A stretch of DNA of 64,000 bases. Origin: Mixophyes australis (lineage: Eukaryota > Chordata > Amphibia > Anura > Limnodynastidae). A model generated the notes under the pieces. It worked only from the letters and a program-made list of their open reading frames with translations. It was not told where the DNA came from and did not search any database. The number at the start of each line of letters is the position of its first letter. Within the stretch, counting starts at the first letter, position 1. The position numbers and the translations under genes were made by a program. Positions 58,103-64,000 of this stretch are shown piece after piece. The stretch covers positions 310,001 through 374,000 of the forward strand of contig JAVHZZ010000070.1 of NCBI GenBank assembly GCA_036250195.1, in the 5' to 3' direction.

Positions 58103-61096
58103 ATGGATTCAAAGCAGTCCACATATGATCTAAATGAGCAACCAGGTTCTGTCACCAGTCCTGATGTTAGTGTTCCCAGTACGTCATCTGGCCAAGGCGA
58201 TGTCAAACAACAGAGTGTTTTCAAATTAGTGCAAAAAACAAAAACCAAAAAAAAATTTACTGTATTGAAGCGAAAAAGAAGTGTAACTGAGCAAAAGTTA
58301 AGTGACGATAAAAAAAAAATTGCAAGCATGCCATTCTACACACGCAGTGGCAAAGAGAGAATGAGGCCTTCACCTTTGGCTATTAGTGGCAGATCCCAAA
58401 AAGTTACCCAGCCTACAATTGGTGCACAACTACTGTTACGCGTCAAAGCTGAGCTGCAAGATAACAGTGAGGCATTACAGGAGAATATTTGCTCTGATTC
58501 ACAAATGACAACAATCCCTGTGGAGAGTCCATCCAACAGTGGGATGTCTAATCGTGAGCATTCTGCTGATGTGTGCCTTAATAGCCCGAGTGTAGCCGGT
58601 GATACCCAAATTGAGGATGCCACTTTGGAATTAGAAGAGGATGAGGGGGAGATTTGTGTAGGCGACGAGGGCGCTAATGAGGATGTTGATGAGGATGAGG
58701 TTGTTTGTGTAAGTCCTGCACCAGTGGCAGCAGTTCTGGCACGTGACAAGAAAAAGGCCATTGTCATGCCTGGGCATAAAACAAAAAAATCCACTTCTTA
58801 TGTGTGGAATTATTTCTACCCAAATCCAGACAACAATTGTATAGCCATTTGTAGTGTATGTGAAGCCACAGTCAGTCGAGGGAGGGACCTTAACCATCTT
58901 GGAACCTCGTCTATGTTACGCCATTTAATGAGAGTTCATGGCAAAGTGTTGGGAAAAGCTGAAAGTTCTTCCCAAAAGAATACAAGCACTCCCTCATCAG
59001 CTAAGACCCTCCGCTCACCGACATACCGACGGCTACAAAATACACCCACCACACCATCCTCATCAATATCCTCAGTAGCGCTCGGAGTTAGCCCGGCATC
59101 CCACTTAAGGCTGGATGACTCCGGCACTATTATTGATTCCTCTGAAGAAAGCGTTAGTCCTGCTGCTGCTGTTGCTGCTGCTGGGGGTGAATCGTCATCC
59201 CAGAGGCAGGTGAATAAAATGAGCAGTCCTACATTTCAGCAATTAACTGTGAAACAATCATTTGCGAGGGGAAGCAAATATGACAGCAGTCACCCAGTCG
59301 CCAAGCGAATCACAGACGCCATGGCTGCAATGTTAGTGTTAGATCTGCGTCCAATCTCCACAATAAACGCAGCTGGTTTTTCACAGTTAATTGAGGTTTT
59401 GTGTCCGCGTTACAGAATTCCATCGCGACACCATTTCTCCCGTAAAGCTATTCCACAACTATACCAAAAAGTGTGTAAAAATGTAGAGATTGCGCTGAAA
59501 AATGCCATTCTGCCCACTGTTCACTTAACCACAGATATGTGGACAAGTGGAAGTGGCCAAACCAAAGACTATATGACTGTGACAGCCCACTGGGTTGGTC
59601 ATTCACCTTCACCAGCAGGAACAGCAGCAGCATGTACACCACTACGTAACATTTGTCACAGGCAGGCCACTCTTTGTATCACCGGCTTCACTAACAGGCA
59701 TACGGCTGACAATTTGTTACGCAAACTGAGAGATGTGATTGATGCATGGCTTATACCACTCGGACTCTCCCCAGGGTATGTCATTTCAGATAACGCCAAC
59801 AATATAGTGCGAGCATTACAGCTGGGTGATTTCCAACATATTCCCTGTTTTGCTCACACCATCAACTTGGTGGTGCAGAGCTTCCTACGAAATAACCGTG
59901 AGGTGCAGGAGATGCTTTCGGTGGCCCGTAAAATTTCAGGCCATTTCAGGCATTCAGCCACAGCATGTAGGAGATTACAGCAGCTCCAAGAGCAGTTTAA
60001 CTTGCCCTGCCACCAACTTAAGCAAGAGGTGGTAACTCGGTGGAATTCCACCCTGTACATGCTTCAGAGGATGGAGGAACAGCGCAAAGCCATCCAAGCA
60101 TATTGCACAAGTCATGACATTGGGAAAGGAGGGGGGATGTATTTCACTCTTGCACAGTGGGGAATCCTTTCAGTGCTGTGCAAGGTGCTGAAACCATTTG
60201 AAGTTGTGACATGTGAGGTCAGTGCAGACTCTGCTAGTTTGAGCCAAGTCATTCCTTTAATTAGACTATTGGAAAAGCAGCTTGAGAAAATGAAGGAGGA
60301 GCTGAAAGCAAGCAATTCAGCAAAGTATGTTGGCCTTGTCGATCAAGTACTTAATTCGCTTCACAATGATCCTCGAGTTATTAAGATCTTGAACTCGGAT
60401 CAGTACGTTTTGGCCACTGTGCTTGATCCAAGGTTTAAAACCTACATTGAGTCTTTACTTGTAAATGAGCGAGATGTGAACTTTTGCAAGGAGCTATTGC
60501 TCAGCAAGTTGGCCGCTGAACTGGGCCTCGGCTTGACGACGTGTCCTCCTTCACTTTCTCAAGCTGTTGCTCGTAAAAAATTAAATTTCCAAAAAAGAAG
60601 CAGGGAAGACACAGGGGGCAGACCAGAACAATTTAACATCTGGGCTGGTTTGAAGGATTTTTCAAAAAAATGTGTCACTTTGCCCATAACTCCATCCAAT
60701 ATGAGTATAAACATGCAAAGGATGGTGGAGGATTACTTTCAAGAGGTAGTTGATATGGAAATGTCAGACAGTCCCTTTCCTTACTGGGAAGAAAAGCAGG
60801 CCATTTGGAAACCCATGTACAAACTTGCTTTGCAATACCTAAGCTGCCCACCCTCCAGTGTGTACTCTGAACGAGTGTTCAGCACAGCAGGGAACTTAGT
60901 CAGTGATCGCCGTAGAAGGTTACTTCCCAAAAATGTGGAGAAAATGATGTTTATAAAAATGAACTACATCTTCCACGAGGAAGGCCTTCACCATCCAAGA
61001 CATCCAAGCACTGACTGTTCTCTAATGGCGGATTCAAGCGGCGATGAATTGATAGTCTGTGATGATGACGTACACACTGATGAGGGTGAGGATTAA
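58103..61096 (+). CDS. hAT transposase with BED zinc finger, 997 residues, intact
   Basis: Catalyses excision and insertion of the hAT element in the nucleus. Residues 1-230: disordered, with MPFYTRSGKERMRP at 76-89 and an acidic stretch 170-200. 231-280: BED finger (C250-x2-C253, H274-x4-H279). RNase H-like core: TTDMW with D478, VISDNANN with D563, CFAHTINLV (CxxH from C582), VTRWNST near 645. C-terminus: hAT dimerisation region 884-954 with YSERVFSTAGNLVSDRRRRL, whose Glu (about 923) I take as the third catalytic acid. All hallmarks are present with no stop. The start is the first ATG after the 100-bp array (CAGAATGG). Long N-terminus compared with Hermes-type hATs. Related to ZBED-type domesticated proteins, but here inside a full element. 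Confidence 0.97.
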   Translation: MDSKQSTYDLNEQPGSVTSPDVSVPSTSSGQGDVKQQSVFKLVQKTKTKKKFTVLKRKRSVTEQKLSDDKKKIASMPFYTRSGKERMRPSPLAISGRSQKVTQPTIGAQLLLRVKAELQDNSEALQENICSDSQMTTIPVESPSNSGMSNREHSADVCLNSPSVAGDTQIEDATLELEEDEGEICVGDEGANEDVDEDEVVCVSPAPVAAVLARDKKKAIVMPGHKTKKSTSYVWNYFYPNPDNNCIAICSVCEATVSRGRDLNHLGTSSMLRHLMRVHGKVLGKAESSSQKNTSTPSSAKTLRSPTYRRLQNTPTTPSSSISSVALGVSPASHLRLDDSGTIIDSSEESVSPAAAVAAAGGESSSQRQVNKMSSPTFQQLTVKQSFARGSKYDSSHPVAKRITDAMAAMLVLDLRPISTINAAGFSQLIEVLCPRYRIPSRHHFSRKAIPQLYQKVCKNVEIALKNAILPTVHLTTDMWTSGSGQTKDYMTVTAHWVGHSPSPAGTAAACTPLRNICHRQATLCITGFTNRHTADNLLRKLRDVIDAWLIPLGLSPGYVISDNANNIVRALQLGDFQHIPCFAHTINLVVQSFLRNNREVQEMLSVARKISGHFRHSATACRRLQQLQEQFNLPCHQLKQEVVTRWNSTLYMLQRMEEQRKAIQAYCTSHDIGKGGGMYFTLAQWGILSVLCKVLKPFEVVTCEVSADSASLSQVIPLIRLLEKQLEKMKEELKASNSAKYVGLVDQVLNSLHNDPRVIKILNSDQYVLATVLDPRFKTYIESLLVNERDVNFCKELLLSKLAAELGLGLTTCPPSLSQAVARKKLNFQKRSREDTGGRPEQFNIWAGLKDFSKKCVTLPITPSNMSINMQRMVEDYFQEVVDMEMSDSPFPYWEEKQAIWKPMYKLALQYLSCPPSSVYSERVFSTAGNLVSDRRRRLLPKNVEKMMFIKMNYIFHEEGLHHPRHPSTDCSLMADSSGDELIVCDDDVHTDEGED

Positions 61097-61259
61097 GCTG
61101 AAGATGATGCCGATAACATCTTTTTAAAACTTTCTATGTAAGTGTAGGGTGCAATCTACCCCCAAAGAGGAAAGGGACTTGTGGCATTTCCATATCACAT
61201 ACCATCTTGAAAGGCTGCTGTTAGGGCAATTTATCCTTAAGGGTAGGGTGTCATAGACA

Positions 61260-61980
61260 GAGTGACCCTAAACTGGCTTTGTCCATTTTTCATAATATTG
61301 TACAGTCTATAATGGCTGAATTTTTGGGTATTTTATACAAGTGGAGGGGGGCCTAGAGAGACAGAGTGACCCCAAACTGTCTTTCTCCATGTCAATTAAT
61401 ATTGTACAGTCTATAATGGCTGAATTTTTTAGTATTTTATACAAGTGGAGGGGGGCCTAGAGAGACAGAAACCAAACTGGCTTTCTCCATGTCAATTAAT
61501 ATTGTACAGTCTATAATGGCTGAATTTTTTGGTATTTTATACAAGTGGAGGGGGGCCTAGAGAGACAGAGTGACCCCAAACTGTCTTTCTCCATGTCAAT
61601 TAATATTGTACAGTCTATAATGGCTGAATTTTTTAGTATTTTATACAAGTGGAGGGGGGCCTTGAGAGACAGAAACCAAACTGGCTTTCTCCATGTCAAT
61701 TAATATTGTACAGTCTATAATGGCTGAATTTTTTGGTATTTTATACAAGTGGAGGGGGGCCTTGAGAGACAGAAACCAAACTGGCTTTCTCCATGTCAAT
61801 TAATATTGTACAGTCTATAATGGCTGAATTTTTTGGTATTTTATACAAGTGGAGGGGGGCCTTGAGAGACAGAAACCAAACTGGCTTTCTCCATGTCAAT
61901 TAATATTGTACAGTCTATAATGGCTGAATTTTTTGTTTTTTTAAAAAAGTGGAGGGGGGCCTATAGAGACAGAAAGCAAA
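61260..61980 (+). repeat. 100/104-bp tandem repeat, 7 units, in transposase 3' UTR
   Basis: TACAGTCTATAATGGCTGAA recurs at 61,301, 61,405, 61,505, 61,609, 61,709, 61,809 and 61,909. 104-bp units carry GAGTGACCCCAAACTG; 100-bp units carry GAAACCAAACTGG. Unrelated in sequence to the 5' array but with the same 100-bp period. Confidence 0.97.
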
Positions 61981-62102
61981 CTGTCTTTTTCCATTTCTTT
62001 ACATATTTAACTATAAGTGTAGGGTGTAATATACATTCAAAGACGATGGCTGCATTGCCAATATGCATAGATGGAGAGGAAGACAATCTGTTTTGTGTGT
62101 AG

Positions 62103-62108
62103 AATAAA
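62103..62108 (+). terminator. Polyadenylation signal of element Y
   Basis: AATAAA about 1 kb after the transposase stop and before the right terminus; the only canonical signal I noticed between stop and terminus. Confidence 0.55.
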
Positions 62109-62214
62109 TGAAGGCCTACCAACGAAGAATTAAACAGTTTTTTTGGATGATTTATTACCTCAACAATTAGATTACTTATCTCTAAAACAGTTGGAGCACT
62201 AAATTGGGTTATTT

Positions 62215-62375
62215 TAGGCACAAAAACATGTATTTTCCAACAAAATAGCAAAACAAAACCAAACAAAACCAAAACCAAAACCAAAACACGCAATGGCGGT
62301 TTTGCAAAACCAAAACCAAAACCAAAACACGACGGTAATCCAGATCCAAAACCGAATCCAAAACCAAAACACGGG
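62215..62375 (+). repeat. AAAACC-rich subterminal repeats of element Y
   Basis: Many copies of CAAAACCAAAAC, with AAAACACG three times (CACGCAATGG, CACGACGG, CACGGGGG). Similar AAAACACAAAACACGAG lies near the right end of element X (55,735-55,755). Likely transposase-binding subterminal repeats. Confidence 0.65.
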
Positions 62376-62401
62376 GGTCAGTGACCATCTCTAATTATAA
62401 T

Positions 62402-64000
62402 ACAACAAAAAGATTGGTATATCTGCGCAGGCCAACTGAAAGCACCCTCTGTTCACACACACACACAATCCACATACAATGTGCTAAAATAACAGTTTTA
62501 AAGAGTCAACTGTGAAATAATATATATATATTCTTTCCATCTTGATGTATGTCTTCCACAAATTCCAGAAGTTTGCAGTGGTCAAAGTAAATTTCAGATT
62601 TCTGGCATTCACCACGATTATGGTCACATAAAAAAAGTGAAAAGAAAAAATTGTATCATAGCGTAACATATAATATGTGGTTACACCGAAAACCACTAAA
62701 TAACCCAAGGATCCAGTGGGGGTTGATAATTACGACAAAAACACCACATGATGGGGGTTCTCAATCCCCTATCGGATATACACTTACAAGATTTCAACCT
62801 TGAATCAATATAAGCCAATATTTTTATTTTGCATTGCTTTTATGCTTCTTTGGTGCAATAAAACTTTGGCTACGTGAGATAATGCACTATCAGTTCTCAC
62901 TTGTCTTTTGAGCACCTATCATAAGGAGATCCAGTAAGAGGACAAGATTCCAGGAGGATTTCCATGTATACATATTGGCTTATATTGATCCAAGATTGAA
63001 ATCTTGTAAGTCTACTACTGTCTTATATCACTGAGGTAGTATCAGTACAAAGTAACATGATAGTATAATGTGGGCAGCGTGTCTTGAATTTGGTTCCAAG
63101 TCACCCTAACAAAATAATAAAATTAGTTTAGCCATTTATTTTTTATTTTGAGAAAATGTACATACGAGGACAAACTTTTAAGAGCTAATTTCTCTTGTGG
63201 TTACTCGTTAACAATTCATATGAATGTGTACACATCTAACAACAAGATCATCCTAGGGGGGAATTCAATCGGCTTGTGCACCATCACCGTTGATAACAGT
63301 AATTTTAACCCGGACTTCTGCTGGCGGCTCCCTGAGCAAAACAAACAGCGGTAAAACTTACCGCACTAGCGGTAATAATGCGCAGTATTACCGTAGTAAC
63401 AGTAATAGTGCACAGGCCGTGTTACTTTCAAACATCTCCACCTTTTCAAACCCACAGTTTAGTAAATATACCCCAATGAGTGTGGTGGTCCCGCCAGCCC
63501 CTGGATCACTCGCCCCCTCCTGGGTCCTCCACTGCTGGGGGGGAACCTTGGTTGGCATAGAAATTACAGGTAAAATACAGACTTGATATACTAAAGATTG
63601 AGATGTTTTGGAGAAAGTATAGCAGGCAAAATAATAAAGATGCTGTAATATTAATGGTGAAAGAAATAACTTCTTTATAACAACCCTTCACTCTCAAATA
63701 TACAAAAAAAAAATCTGCTTTCAGTATGTTGTTTACATCACATTATGTATTGGTTACAAAATATTCAAATATATATTACAAAGCTCAGCTGTCTGTAGTA
63801 TGTAACAGCGCACACAAATGTCTGATAACGTCCATTTACAATATCAGGTTATATATTCCACTTGCTGGTCCTCATCATAACAAGTGACAACACAACTATC
63901 ACTCTTCGCGTTAAATTCATCAGGTGGGATAATAACATGGAGTTCAGAAGTAGAAATAAAATAATTAAACTGTTTTTATTATGTTTCTTGTGTTCTCCTT
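62402..64000. repeat. Duplication copy 2, right part after element Y
   Basis: Counterpart of 14,837-16,411: remainder of the old hAT relic, (CA)n, the inverted repeat (62,785-63,008) and the chimeric MITE (63,255-63,484), then sequence without recognised features to the window end. Confidence 0.9.

Larger units (their letters stand above)
55928..62393 (+). mobile_element. hAT element Y, full length and apparently intact
   Basis: Termini TAGAGATGGGCGG and, reversed, TAGAGATGGTCACTG; flanked by ATTATAAT at 55,920-55,927 and 62,394-62,401. The empty site is at 14,829-14,836 in copy 1. Subterminal left: a 13-bp inverted repeat GAGTACCGAGCTG/CAGCTCGGTACTC (55,985-56,012) and GGTTCTCCGAGAACC. Subterminal right: repeated AAAACCAAAACC ending CACG. 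TATAAAT at 56,100, transposase at 58,103-61,096, AATAAA at 62,103-62,108. About 6.5 kb. Confidence 0.96.
43339..64000. repeat. Segmental duplication, copy 2
   Basis: Direct-orientation copy of 1-16,411. It lacks about six 872-bp units, contains two extra hATs (2,816 and 6,466 bp), retains about 200 bp at 52,175-52,375 missing from copy 1, and has a replaced block near 62,850-62,885 (GGTGCAATAAAACTTTGGC...) compared with 15,285-15,300. All repeat features listed for copy 1 recur here at the offsets given there. Confidence 0.97.

Overview
The window is vertebrate nuclear DNA, most probably from an amphibian (frog). It is AT-rich and intron-like, and dense in microsatellites, minisatellites and many transposon classes: hAT, Helitron-like, MITEs, an L1/Tx1-type LINE, a CR1/L2-type LINE tail, a Ty3/gypsy-like element, and Ngaro/DIRS-type tyrosine-recombinase retrotransposons. 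It also has remnants of C2H2 zinc-finger genes. Nothing looks prokaryotic. The organism call is an inference from repeat content, not from a marker gene.

Layout. (1) Positions 1 to at least 16,411 and 43,339 to 64,000 are two copies of one segmental duplication in the same orientation, nearly identical by eye. They differ by large events. A roughly 872-bp tandem repeat has about 7.5 units in copy 1 (7,203-13,735) and about 1.5 in copy 2 (50,515-51,808). Two hAT transposons (52,968-55,783 and 55,928-62,393) are present only in copy 2, with perfect 8-bp target duplications and clean empty sites in copy 1. About 200 bp is missing from copy 1 near 14,110. (2) Positions 16,412-33,000 hold a 34-bp minisatellite, zinc-finger relics, a Helitron-like element interrupted by a 5'-truncated L1-type LINE with a 15-bp target duplication, several hairpin MITEs, a LINE tail and a decayed Ty3/gypsy gag-protease. 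(3) Positions 34,800-40,475 hold two nested Ngaro-type elements on the minus strand. The inner one has the split direct repeats of that group plus an extra repeat unit, and it sits inside the tyrosine-recombinase gene of the outer one. (4) Positions 41,209-42,329 hold what look like the last two exons of a host gene on the minus strand.

Possible host gene. A candidate exon conserved in both duplication copies (4,600-4,691 and 47,940-48,031, minus strand) has an acceptor, an in-frame ATG and a phase-0 donor. It is phase-compatible with the exons at 42,261-42,329 and 41,209-41,595 and would give a protein of about 177 residues that I do not recognise. Further upstream on the same strand, every 872-bp repeat unit contains a CCAAT box, a CRE-like TGATGTCA, an inverted CCAAT box and a CAG|GTAATG splice donor. 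That is the layout of a TATA-less promoter with a non-coding first exon. My model is a duplicated small gene whose promoter/first-exon cassette is tandemly amplified (8 donors in copy 1, 2 in copy 2). This is inference, but transcript data would test it directly.

The only long intact reading frame is the 997-residue BED-finger hAT transposase at 58,103-61,096. Its element has TATA-like and AATAAA signals and both termini, so it looks recently active.
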